From positions 29,681 through 93,680 of the forward strand of contig JWIH01000006.1 in the NCBI GenBank assembly GCA_000814665.1: a DNA stretch of 64,000 nt. Direction: 5' to 3'. Origin of the DNA: Pseudoalteromonas flavipulchra NCIMB 2033 = ATCC BAA-314. Lineage in GTDB: Bacteria; Pseudomonadota; Gammaproteobacteria; Enterobacterales; Alteromonadaceae. Made by a program: the position numbers and the translations under genes. How positions within the stretch are numbered: position 1 is the first letter of the stretch; each line of letters begins with the position of its first letter. This document shows, one piece after another, positions 55,245 through 64,000 of this stretch. Below the pieces are notes generated by a model. It did not search any database, had not been told where the DNA came from, and worked only from the letters and a program-made list of their open reading frames with translations.

Positions 55245-58200
55245 TTACCCTTTCACTTTGGTTAAATCTGACTTCAACGGCTCGATTAGCGAGTCAACGT
55301 AAGGTCTTTCAATCATATTACTATGGTTGCCAGCGACTCTCATTACTGAAATGTCACCCGAAGTAATTTGATCCCAATTGTAATATTGGTTTAACTCATA
55401 CCTGTCTGCTTCTTCTTGATCTAATACCTTATATAGATGAAGGTTCAAACTTGATTGTTTCATCTTTAGCTTATCCATAGCATGTGGGAAAGTAACTAAG
55501 AAGCGTATGTAATTCTCCACTTGTTCAATACTTAACCCTTTATGCGCTAATCCCTGTGTTTTAGCAGCAAGAGCTAACTGTTTAATCGCTTGCTCAGTAG
55601 AAAGTTGCGTAACTTCATTCCAATCAATTTCCAATGTATTGCCAAAGAAGCTCTGTACTTTTGCAAATTCATTCTTATCTTCTGAAGTCTGGCTTTCTGT
55701 AGGAGGTTGATCTAGCAGCCCAACCAAACCGATTTCATCCCCTAACTTATCCAACTGAGTTGCCATCTCATAAGCTAGTCTTGCTCCGGCTGACCACCCT
55801 AACAAATGATAAGGACCTTTAGGCTGTACACGCTTAATTAGCTGGATATATTGCTCCACTAAGCTTTCTATCTTCTCTGTATGATAATCAACGAATATAT
55901 CAGGTGCTTGTAAGCCAAAGACTTTGCATGTGTCCGCCAAGCTAGCAGCCATTGACTCATAATGGTTTGCATAGCCACCAATCGGATGAATGCAGAATAA
56001 GTTTGTGTCTGCATTAGATTGATTAAGTTCAATTAAGATATTATCTTGCCCAGCCGCAATTTGAGCATTCAAGCCATGGTTTGTGTTCAGTTGATCGTTT
56101 CTTAATAATGATTGCAACGCTTGACTAACATTTTCAGATAGAGTCTGAGCTTTCTCTAAACTGTATTCAACGTTGCTATAGTTAAATTGAATATGTAATA
56201 CACCATCTGCAATAAAGGACAAGATATTAAACTGATAAGGAGTGACACGATTAAGATCATACTGAGGACCCACCGCCTCAGGTGCTACTTCTATTTCTTG
56301 TTCACTAGAAGAAGAACTCAAACTTTCACTCAAGAAGTTAAATACAACATTTGAACTGCGGCCCTTTAATTGGTCACGCATTTGGAAGTCATTAGCGAAA
56401 TACTTAAATAAACCAAAACCTATTCCACTGTTTGGTATGTTTGAGCGCTGAGCTCTTACAATGTTAAATACTTGCTCGGGACTTTGCTGCGCTACCTTTA
56501 CACTTAAAGGGTATACAGAGGTAAACCACCCAGCTGTTTCAGATACATCAGGAGCACCATCCAAATTAATACGGCCGTGGCTTTCTAAATCAATATGCTG
56601 GGTATCTTGTCCACTCCATTTCGCCAGCCCATGCATTAAAGAACTCAACAACATGTCTTCTATTGCTGACTTGTCCATAGAAGCGATTGCCGGAAAAAGC
56701 TCCTTTGAAAGTTGCAGTTCAACAAATTCAAAGTTGTTTGGATCAGGCTCTGTGATAAATGCAGATTCATCAGGCAATTTGTCTTCAACAGGGATATAAT
56801 TATTAAGCCAATATTCTCTATCCTCTGCGAATTTTCCTTCATCCATTGCTGTAGTAAGATATTCAGCCCACTGTTGATACGATGCGGCTTTACTTTTAAG
56901 AACTATTTCTTCACCTTTTTCCAAACTTTTTAAGGCTTGACTTATGTCTAACATCATCACCCATCTAGAAACTGCATCAGTGACTAAGTGATGGAAGCAA
57001 AATAGCACACGACCTGAGTTCTCTTGACCCCTATTGAAGTAATAGACCTTAAACAATATACCAGCTTCAATATCTAGACTTTTTTGTACTTCAGACCCTC
57101 TAGACCACATGAATTCAGCAAGCTCGGTATCAGAAATATGGCTAATATCTTCTTCTATACATTGTTGCTTTAACTTAAAGTTATTCGATGGGTTGTATTT
57201 GCTATACCATTTGTTGTCATCTTTAAAGAACTTTAGTCGTAATACATCGTGCCGCTCAACAATTGCTTGGACAGCTTTTTCTAAGTGGGAGAAGTTAAAG
57301 TTTCCTGATACTTTCAACAAAGAGCTTTGATTGTAGTGGTTCACGTGATCAGAATCGATATCGAAAAAACGATGCTGAATAGGCAATAGCTTTTGAAACC
57401 CTTCACTTTCTGACTGTTTAGATGTTTCTTGATGATCTGTTTCAATCATCTTAGCCAACCCTCTAATTGACTGCCCTATTAATAACTGTCTAACACTAAA
57501 GACTATGCCACTACGCTTAGCCATTGCCATGATTTGCATTGACATAATCGAGTCACCACCAATACTGAAAAAGTTATCGGTGAGGCCAATGCTTTCATGG
57601 CCAAGAACTTCACACCATATTTTCAGCAATGTCTTTTCTACTTCCGACTGAGGATCAGTTTCCAGATCAGACTTCTTCGCGTCGAGAGGGTTTGGCAAAC
57701 TCGCCTTGTTTACCTTACCACCTGGTGTTTTGGGCAATTCACTAAGCAATATGATATAGCTCGGTAGCATGTATTCAGGTATTAACTTCGAAAGACTTCT
57801 ACGAATTTCCTCTGTCTGTTCACTCTCTTCCCCCTGCTCATCCGCGTTTAATTGACAATACGCTACATGATGGTTGATGCCAGCAGAGTCACTAAATACA
57901 GATAAGTATGACTCTCTGATTGAGGGAACTTGTGTAAGTGCCTCTCTGACCTCGTCTAGTTCAATTCTAAAACCACGAATTTTAACTTGATCATCGGTAC
58001 GACCTATAAATTGCATCGTGTCATCGTGATTTAGAACGACTCTATCACCCGTACGGTAGAAGCGACTAGGTTCATGAAGCAGATTATATTCTGCATACGC
58101 CAATTCGTTGTACTCTGGGTTGTTTATGTAACCTATGCTGACACTCGCGCCAGAGACACAAAGTTGACCAGGAATACCTTTTGGTAAAATCGCCCCAAAC

Positions 58201-60824
58201 GGAGAAATAACGATCGGGTAGTTTCCTTCAACAACCTTACCAATCACATTATTTGCCACATTTTCTTCAATTAGCCCATATGAGATATTGACAGATAATT
58301 CAGTCGGCCCATATGCATTAATTGCTTTCTTATCTACTCTACTAATATATTCAAGCGTATTTGAGTGGATTTTTTTAGAAATGGTATCGCCACTTAAAAT
58401 AAGGTGATAACGATCCTGTTCTTCAAACTCTTCAATCATTAGCTCAACTAACTGAGGAATACCGTTGAATACTTGAATGTCTCCTTCGCGCATAAGACGA
58501 AGTAAAGAAGCCGTATCTTGATACTGACTCTCGGCAGCGATAGTGACAGCCCCACCCAAAGAAAGTGCGGCCATACCTTTTAAAGACGCATCAAATGTAT
58601 AACTAACATGCCATAACCAAGAACTGTGAGAAGGCAGGTCTAAATCTGCCATTTGACTAGCAAATACGTCACGGAAATGGCAAATATTACTGTGAGTAAC
58701 CTCTACGCCTTTTGGTTTGCCACGTGAGCCAGATGTAAAAATCACGTATGCTGTTTCACCGAACTCAGCAGTTGCGTTAATGTTTGTATTTGGTAACGAC
58801 ACTAAACGATCCAAAGTGTCAGGGTGGTCAATAGCAATGGCTTCAGGTCCCTCTAAACCAGGTAACATACATAAATTGTTATGGACAATTAAATGCTTAA
58901 CATTGGCCTCAACAAAAATATTCTGAAATCGTTGGCTTGGATAGAAGCGATCAACAGGCACATACGCTGCACCAATTTTCATAATTGCCAAAATACTTAT
59001 AGGAATATCTTCACATCGCTCTAAGCACAAAGCAACATTATCACCTGGCTTAACCCCTTTTTCTCTTAATAGGTGCGCAAACTGATTAGCTTTACCATTT
59101 AACTCTTCATAACTTAATGTTCGATCTAAAAACCTTATTGCGAGTGCGTGAGGTGATTTCTCAACTTGTCGCTCGAATAACTCATTAAACCTAGTTTTTG
59201 ATTTCGAAATAGAATGCACACTTTGAAGATCTTCAGCAATCAATCCTAACTCTTGAGAGCTCAACAACTGTAATTCACTTAGCTTTTGTTCAAACCCATT
59301 ACTCATTGAGATAAGCAAATTACATATATGGTCTCCCAAAGGCGCAAGTACATCTTCAGAAAATCGATTCCGTGGGTAGGTAATACGAACTGACAAGGTG
59401 TCTGACATCGTTACCATAAACGTAAGGCCGTAATTTGTATATTCATCTGTTTGTACAGAATCTAATGTAAGCGAGTTTGCAGCTTGTACATCAACCCCCT
59501 TTTGATCTAACTCTGCAAAATTTGAAAATATGACTAACGAATCAAATAGAGATGCTCCATTACTCACTTCGCTATTTTTCTGGATTTCATTGAGTGGACA
59601 ATAACTATAAGCGTTTGAGTTTGAGTACGAAGCACTTAAGTTTTCGAGTACATCTAACACAGATGTCAGATTGTTAAAGTTCACTCTAACAGGCAATGAG
59701 TTAATGAATAAGCCAACGATTGACTCGACACCTTTAACTTCTGCTGGCCTACCTGAAACCGTCGCGCCAAAAACGATATCTTTTTCACCGCTGTAACTCG
59801 CTAACAATAACGACCAAGCAGCTTGAAACACAGTATTGATTGTTACGCCATATTGATTCGCCAACGAGGCAAGCTTTTTCGTAGTGTCTCTATCTACATT
59901 AAAATAATAACGACCAACAGAATCTTCATTTTCAGCCAATTCAATCTGCTTATCTACAACGAGTGGTGTGGGGTAACTAAAACCTTGTAGGTAATCTTGC
60001 CAATATGTTTTCGCTTTCGTTTGGTCTTGCTCAACAAACCATTCAATATAGCTCTGATAAGGCGGTGTATCGGTAAGTTGAAGAGGTGAACCAATAGTTA
60101 AATGATCATAACATTGCATCACTTCTTTAAAGACAATACTTTGGCACCAACCATCTAACAAGGAGTGGTGTCTTGTCCAAACCAAATAAAATTCATCGTC
60201 TCTCCCCATGACTTTTGTCAATCGCATGAGAGGAGCTACGGCAAAATCGAAACCTTTATTTTTGTCTGCTTTTTTAAACTCATTCAATTTTCTCTGAAAT
60301 TCATCTCTATCTAAATCTTTCCACTCTAGTGTGTTAAAAGGAATATTGGCTTTTTCCAGAACAACTTGATTAATAGTATGAGTTTCAAATCCTACAAAAC
60401 AAGTTCGAAAAGTATCATGCCGCTGCGCTACCATTTGCCAAGCTTTTTGAAATTGTATGTCGTCCAAATTACCAAACAACTTATATACAGTTTGGCTGGT
60501 ATAAGACTCACCAGTTCCATCTTCAAACCCATGGAACAACATCCCCTGCTGCATGGGTACTGCTGGATAAATATTTTCTACTTCGGTGTAATTCTTCTCT
60601 ATTGCGTCTAGTTGTTCTTGAGTTAAATTTGCGAATGGAAAATCACTTGGTGTAAACCCCTTACTTTGGCTGAAAATAGCGAGTAAGTCTTCCTTATAAG
60701 TCCTTAGTTCAGAAAGTATTGTGTTATCTAAGTTACCATCGACATCAAATACTTTAAGTTTACCTTCTAGAACTTGAAGTTTGATATTCCGTTCATGTAA
60801 AGTTTGCAACAAATTGTTTAACAT
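55245..60824 (-). CDS. Terminal NRPS: docking-C-A-T-E-TE
   Basis: The product has 1859 residues. It has a TubC-like N-terminal docking domain (1 to about 55); C domain (about 65-510; HHSLLDG near 223; the entry motif PAVPMQQGMLFHG fits a DCL type that accepts an upstream D-residue); A domain (about 530-1040; TSGSRGKPKG, NAYGPTE, and the final Lys in GGKVNK); carrier domain (GGDSI near 1088); E domain (HHLVTDAVS near 1283, ESHGR and GWFTSVYP); and TE (about 1600-1859; GWSAG near 1675). The A-domain lining residues, aligned by eye to GrsA, read D-A-K-N-I-S-A-V-N and match no code I recall. The start shares one base with the upstream NRPS stop (TAATG). The TE should release the peptide by hydrolysis or cyclisation. 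Confidence 0.93.
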   Translation of the reverse strand: MLNNLLQTLHERNIKLQVLEGKLKVFDVDGNLDNTILSELRTYKEDLLAIFSQSKGFTPSDFPFANLTQEQLDAIEKNYTEVENIYPAVPMQQGMLFHGFEDGTGESYTSQTVYKLFGNLDDIQFQKAWQMVAQRHDTFRTCFVGFETHTINQVVLEKANIPFNTLEWKDLDRDEFQRKLNEFKKADKNKGFDFAVAPLMRLTKVMGRDDEFYLVWTRHHSLLDGWCQSIVFKEVMQCYDHLTIGSPLQLTDTPPYQSYIEWFVEQDQTKAKTYWQDYLQGFSYPTPLVVDKQIELAENEDSVGRYYFNVDRDTTKKLASLANQYGVTINTVFQAAWSLLLASYSGEKDIVFGATVSGRPAEVKGVESIVGLFINSLPVRVNFNNLTSVLDVLENLSASYSNSNAYSYCPLNEIQKNSEVSNGASLFDSLVIFSNFAELDQKGVDVQAANSLTLDSVQTDEYTNYGLTFMVTMSDTLSVRITYPRNRFSEDVLAPLGDHICNLLISMSNGFEQKLSELQLLSSQELGLIAEDLQSVHSISKSKTRFNELFERQVEKSPHALAIRFLDRTLSYEELNGKANQFAHLLREKGVKPGDNVALCLERCEDIPISILAIMKIGAAYVPVDRFYPSQRFQNIFVEANVKHLIVHNNLCMLPGLEGPEAIAIDHPDTLDRLVSLPNTNINATAEFGETAYVIFTSGSRGKPKGVEVTHSNICHFRDVFASQMADLDLPSHSSWLWHVSYTFDASLKGMAALSLGGAVTIAAESQYQDTASLLRLMREGDIQVFNGIPQLVELMIEEFEEQDRYHLILSGDTISKKIHSNTLEYISRVDKKAINAYGPTELSVNISYGLIEENVANNVIGKVVEGNYPIVISPFGAILPKGIPGQLCVSGASVSIGYINNPEYNELAYAEYNLLHEPSRFYRTGDRVVLNHDDTMQFIGRTDDQVKIRGFRIELDEVREALTQVPSIRESYLSVFSDSAGINHHVAYCQLNADEQGEESEQTEEIRRSLSKLIPEYMLPSYIILLSELPKTPGGKVNKASLPNPLDAKKSDLETDPQSEVEKTLLKIWCEVLGHESIGLTDNFFSIGGDSIMSMQIMAMAKRSGIVFSVRQLLIGQSIRGLAKMIETDHQETSKQSESEGFQKLLPIQHRFFDIDSDHVNHYNQSSLLKVSGNFNFSHLEKAVQAIVERHDVLRLKFFKDDNKWYSKYNPSNNFKLKQQCIEEDISHISDTELAEFMWSRGSEVQKSLDIEAGILFKVYYFNRGQENSGRVLFCFHHLVTDAVSRWVMMLDISQALKSLEKGEEIVLKSKAASYQQWAEYLTTAMDEGKFAEDREYWLNNYIPVEDKLPDESAFITEPDPNNFEFVELQLSKELFPAIASMDKSAIEDMLLSSLMHGLAKWSGQDTQHIDLESHGRINLDGAPDVSETAGWFTSVYPLSVKVAQQSPEQVFNIVRAQRSNIPNSGIGFGLFKYFANDFQMRDQLKGRSSNVVFNFLSESLSSSSSEQEIEVAPEAVGPQYDLNRVTPYQFNILSFIADGVLHIQFNYSNVEYSLEKAQTLSENVSQALQSLLRNDQLNTNHGLNAQIAAGQDNILIELNQSNADTNLFCIHPIGGYANHYESMAASLADTCKVFGLQAPDIFVDYHTEKIESLVEQYIQLIKRVQPKGPYHLLGWSAGARLAYEMATQLDKLGDEIGLVGLLDQPPTESQTSEDKNEFAKVQSFFGNTLEIDWNEVTQLSTEQAIKQLALAAKTQGLAHKGLSIEQVENYIRFLVTFPHAMDKLKMKQSSLNLHLYKVLDQEEADRYELNQYYNWDQITSGDISVMRVAGNHSNMIERPYVDSLIEPLKSDLTKVKG

Positions 60825-63800
60825 TATATTTCTAATCCTATAATCTCTTCTAATTTTATTAAGGAAGCTGAGTCGCTACTTTCTAACTCTAATAAATCTA
60901 GGTTTTTAATTTTATTCTTAAGATCGTTGCGTTGATTTACTTCTTCGCAAAAATCAACAACTTCTAATAACGCTTGCTGAAAATAAGTCAAAAGTAATTC
61001 CACTTTGTTCGCATCCTCATCAGATGAAAATACGATTGCAGTTACCTCGAACTGTTTATTTACAATACGAGCATTAAAAATAACGCTTCTACTCGTGTCA
61101 TGCTCTAATGTCTCTTGGCCTCTTGACTCTGGTGCTATAGAGAATGAACTATCCAGATCCGATAACACGTTATCGAACTGCCCCAAATAGTTAAATACAA
61201 TAGATCTATCAACTTGGCCTTGTAATTTTGCTCTGACATCTTCTTCTGGTGAAAAATAAGATAACGCCCCAAAACTTAATCCCTTGTTAGGAACGTTGCG
61301 AATCGTTTCTTTTGTATACTTGACCCAGCTTTCAACATTATCCAATTCGGAATTAATCAATATCAAAGGGTAGAAAGTCGTAAACCAGCCTATTGTTTCT
61401 GATACATCCAAATCTTTCGATAACATTTCACGCCCATGACCTTCCAAATTGATCTGAACTGCATCCAAGCCTAAACCTTGATTACAAGCTCTAAATAATG
61501 AGGCTAGCATCAATTCTTCTGGACGAGTACGAAAGGCATCATTGGCAGATCCCAAAAGTCGAGAGGTAATCAACGGCTTTAAGGTAAATGTGCTTTGACG
61601 AACTTGTTTTGTATAACTATTTTCAATATATATCCGATTACTTTTTGAAACGCAAGCGTATTCAGATAATTTATCGAGCCAATATTCCTGGTCACTTGAG
61701 AACCCTTTTTCTTTTGTAAAATGCTTTATAAATTGAGACCAGTCTTTATAGGAGCTTGTCTTCGCCGCTAGTTTCGGTGCACTGCCATTCTTTATTTGTT
61801 CGACTGCCACTTGGAGGTCTCTAAGTAAAATCCTCCAAGACACACCGTCTATCACCAAATGATGCGCTAGGATTAGTAACTTCTGCTTACCATCAGGTAA
61901 TTTGATACAAACCACCTTAAATAATGGTCCTTGCTGTAAATCCAAAGACCGTTGCATCTGCTCACATGTCGATACGATGTATTCATACGAGGACAGCTCT
62001 ATCATTTCTACCGAATTACAAACCATTGCAGAATCTAGCTCTTGATAGAAGTTTGTCCCAGACTCAAGGTCTTTAAAACGCATTCTAAAAACATCATGCC
62101 TTGTTAGTATCGCTTCAACTATCTGATGTAGATCACTTTCAGACATGCCATTTTTAACATTCAATAATAATGACTGATTAAAATGATGAGGGTTTTTACG
62201 GTTTTCATCAAAAAACATCCTCTGTACAGGTAATAATGGAGTGCGCCCTTCAACGGGTGCTTGCTCTAATAATGCGATACTCTCAGTGTGTTGCAGTATT
62301 AATGACAACTGCGCAACGGTTGGGGCATTAAAGATGTCTTTTACCTGACAAACATAACCGGCCTGACGCAGACGTGATACCAACTGTATACATACAATAG
62401 AGTCCCCACCCAAGCGGAAGAAGTTATCCTCTATGCCCACCTGCGCTAACCCCAACACATCTTGCCACACCTGACACAATGCTTGCTCTGTCTCATTACG
62501 AGGCGCCACAAACTCTTCGCTGTCTATCTCCGGGGCCGGTAATGCGCGTCTATCTAACTTGCCGTTTAACGTCAGCGGTAGTGTGCTTAACGTGACTATG
62601 TGGCTCGGTATCATATACTCTGGCAGTGTTGCGCCTAACTGCGACACTAAGTGTGTCGAGTCACACGTCTGCCCTTCTTGCATCACCACATACGCCACTA
62701 AATACACACTACCATCATCTCTGGCTCGGTCTATCACAGCTGCTTGACGTACTGATGTCTCCTCACACAACACCGCTTCTATCTCACCTAACTCTATGCG
62801 ATAGCCGCGGATCTTTACTTGGAAATCGTTACGCCCTAAATACTCTATATTGCCATCCTCTCGACGACGTACCACATCCCCCGTTTTATATAACCGGGTA
62901 TAGCCCAATGCCCTTGCCGCATCATCTACAAACGGGTTGTCAATAAAGCGCTCCGCCGTGAGCTCTGCTCGATTTAAATACCCTCGAGCCAGTCCTGCGC
63001 CCCCTATGTACAATTCACCTTGCGTACCATTGGGCATTGGCTGTAATTGTTTGTTAAGGATATAGAGTTGCGTGTTATCTATCGCTTTGCCTATCGGTAC
63101 ATGGCTCGTAAACGCTTCTCGTGTGTCAAAATAACTCACATCCACTGACGCTTCCGTTGGGCCATATAAATTGTGTAATACCGCATCATGCTGCCCTAAA
63201 CCATAAAAAGCATCCACATGACTCACCTGCAGTGCCTCTCCACTACTAAAAACTTGCTTAACACTGCGCGGTAATACCTTACCTTCACTCGACATCTCTG
63301 CACAAAATGCCGCTAACATCGAAGGCACGAAGTGTAATGTTGTCACTCCTGCCTCTTCTATCAATGTATGCAAGGCTTCTGGCTGTCTATGCACATCAGG
63401 TGCTGCCATCACCAACGAGGCGCCTGCCCAGTGCGCCCAAAATAACTCCCATACTGATACATCAAAAATGTAAGGCGTCTTTTGTAATACTTTGTCTTCA
63501 CTACTTAACGGGTAGCGTTTTTGCATCCAGTTGATACGATTAACTATTGCACGATGCGCTATCATTACCCCTTTCGGCTGCCCTGTCGTTCCTGAGGTAT
63601 AAATAACATATGCTAGATCTTCTGGCCCTGCTTTCAACGGCAGTGCTGTATCGCTGGCCACAGTATGCTTCATCACTTGTTCAACGGCTAACCATTCTGC
63701 TGCGCACTCTTGCTCTGCTAATCCGCCTTGCAAGGCTTCTGCACCTGCCGCATGCGTTAAGACAAACGGACACCCCGTATCTTTTAGGATAAAGGCCGTT

Positions 63801-64000
63801 CGCTCTGCTGGAAATTCTGGTGAAATTGGCACATATGCCCCCCCTGCTTTCAGCACAGCTAACACCGCAACCATCATTTCGACGCTTCTGTCCATATACA
63901 GACCAATCAAGGTATTCGCTGGCATCGCTTGCCTATGGCGCTGCTGATACCTATCACGCAACTCTCGTGCAAGCTGATTCGCCTGCGCATCAAGTTGCTG
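60824..64000 (-). CDS. NRPS, partial at window edge: A-T-E, serine-type A domain
   Basis: The frame is open to the edge, so the start and any earlier domains are missing; the visible part has 1058 residues. The A domain begins at the A1 region (ANQLARE), continues with YTSGTTGQPKG and NLYGPTEA, and ends with NGKLDRRALP. Its lining residues aligned to GrsA read D-V-W-H-F-S-L-V-D plus the conserved Lys, the serine code of EntF as I recall. A carrier domain with GGDSI follows (about residue 530), then an E domain (HHLVIDGVSWRILL, EGHGRE, GWFTTFYP, IVFNYLG). It should hand D-Ser to the next C domain. The A domain is visibly richer in G+C than the E domain. Confidence 0.93.
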   Translation of the reverse strand, partial: QQLDAQANQLARELRDRYQQRHRQAMPANTLIGLYMDRSVEMMVAVLAVLKAGGAYVPISPEFPAERTAFILKDTGCPFVLTHAAGAEALQGGLAEQECAAEWLAVEQVMKHTVASDTALPLKAGPEDLAYVIYTSGTTGQPKGVMIAHRAIVNRINWMQKRYPLSSEDKVLQKTPYIFDVSVWELFWAHWAGASLVMAAPDVHRQPEALHTLIEEAGVTTLHFVPSMLAAFCAEMSSEGKVLPRSVKQVFSSGEALQVSHVDAFYGLGQHDAVLHNLYGPTEASVDVSYFDTREAFTSHVPIGKAIDNTQLYILNKQLQPMPNGTQGELYIGGAGLARGYLNRAELTAERFIDNPFVDDAARALGYTRLYKTGDVVRRREDGNIEYLGRNDFQVKIRGYRIELGEIEAVLCEETSVRQAAVIDRARDDGSVYLVAYVVMQEGQTCDSTHLVSQLGATLPEYMIPSHIVTLSTLPLTLNGKLDRRALPAPEIDSEEFVAPRNETEQALCQVWQDVLGLAQVGIEDNFFRLGGDSIVCIQLVSRLRQAGYVCQVKDIFNAPTVAQLSLILQHTESIALLEQAPVEGRTPLLPVQRMFFDENRKNPHHFNQSLLLNVKNGMSESDLHQIVEAILTRHDVFRMRFKDLESGTNFYQELDSAMVCNSVEMIELSSYEYIVSTCEQMQRSLDLQQGPLFKVVCIKLPDGKQKLLILAHHLVIDGVSWRILLRDLQVAVEQIKNGSAPKLAAKTSSYKDWSQFIKHFTKEKGFSSDQEYWLDKLSEYACVSKSNRIYIENSYTKQVRQSTFTLKPLITSRLLGSANDAFRTRPEELMLASLFRACNQGLGLDAVQINLEGHGREMLSKDLDVSETIGWFTTFYPLILINSELDNVESWVKYTKETIRNVPNKGLSFGALSYFSPEEDVRAKLQGQVDRSIVFNYLGQFDNVLSDLDSSFSIAPESRGQETLEHDTSRSVIFNARIVNKQFEVTAIVFSSDEDANKVELLLTYFQQALLEVVDFCEEVNQRNDLKNKIKNLDLLELESSDSASLIKLEEIIGLEI

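Overview
The window reads as chromosome of a marine gammaproteobacterium, most likely Pseudoalteromonas or a close relative. The evidence is an AT-rich sequence, a secreted alpha-amylase close in layout and motifs to the psychrophilic Pseudoalteromonas haloplanktis enzyme, two secreted proteins with GlyGly-CTERM tails, an ExeM/NucH-type nuclease, a GlrK-QseG-GlrR operon and an oligopeptidase B. This assignment rests on protein resemblance only, because there is no rRNA or other marker gene.

Region 1 (1-13.3 kb) holds a DUF2798 gene end, a cupin protein, and a minus-strand array of six small exported EF-hand proteins, three of them nearly identical copies on a 279-280 bp repeat unit. Divergent from the array is a three-gene overlapping operon for a sensor kinase, a lipoprotein and a sigma54-type response regulator. 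A dCache chemoreceptor, a lipoprotein-type oligopeptidase B, a solute-binding protein, a frameshifted metallo-beta-lactamase-fold gene and a cold-shock gene with a long leader follow.

Region 2 (13.3-21 kb) is mainly minus strand. It has an MscS channel, a soluble MgtE-like protein and a full MgtE transporter in one tight operon, then two stress-type enzymes (PPOX fold, DJ-1/PfpI), the amylase, and a divergent metallo-beta-lactamase-fold protein.

Region 3 (21-42.6 kb) carries large exported proteins: a 2380-residue modular surface protein with a six-bladed NHL propeller apparently inserted in an Ig-like domain, a nuclease, and an InlB-repeat protein. Between them lie housekeeping and accessory genes (SDR, GrpB, two GNATs, a TonB-domain lipoprotein, an MFS pump with a divergent LysR regulator) and an AT-rich gene for a probable HEPN-domain protein, flanked by REP/BIME and other dispersed intergenic repeats.

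Region 4 (42.9-64 kb) is a nonribosomal peptide gene cluster on the minus strand, cut by the window edge. In transcription order: an NRPS ending A-T-E whose A domain reads as serine-specific; an NRPS C-A-T-E-TE with an A-domain code I do not recognise; an Fe(II)/2-oxoglutarate oxygenase; a PaaK-like adenylating enzyme; a SufS-like PLP enzyme that keeps the desulfurase cysteine; a second paralogous oxygenase; a periplasmic adaptor, ABC ATPase and two MacB/FtsX permeases; a terminator; a luciferase-like monooxygenase; and a two-part metallo-beta-lactamase-fold enzyme. The cluster is bounded downstream by a LysE-family gene fragment and an internally deleted IS66 transposase remnant. It is the best candidate for an undescribed system: a short, D-serine-containing, oxidised and possibly sulfur-modified peptide exported through a MacAB-like pump.
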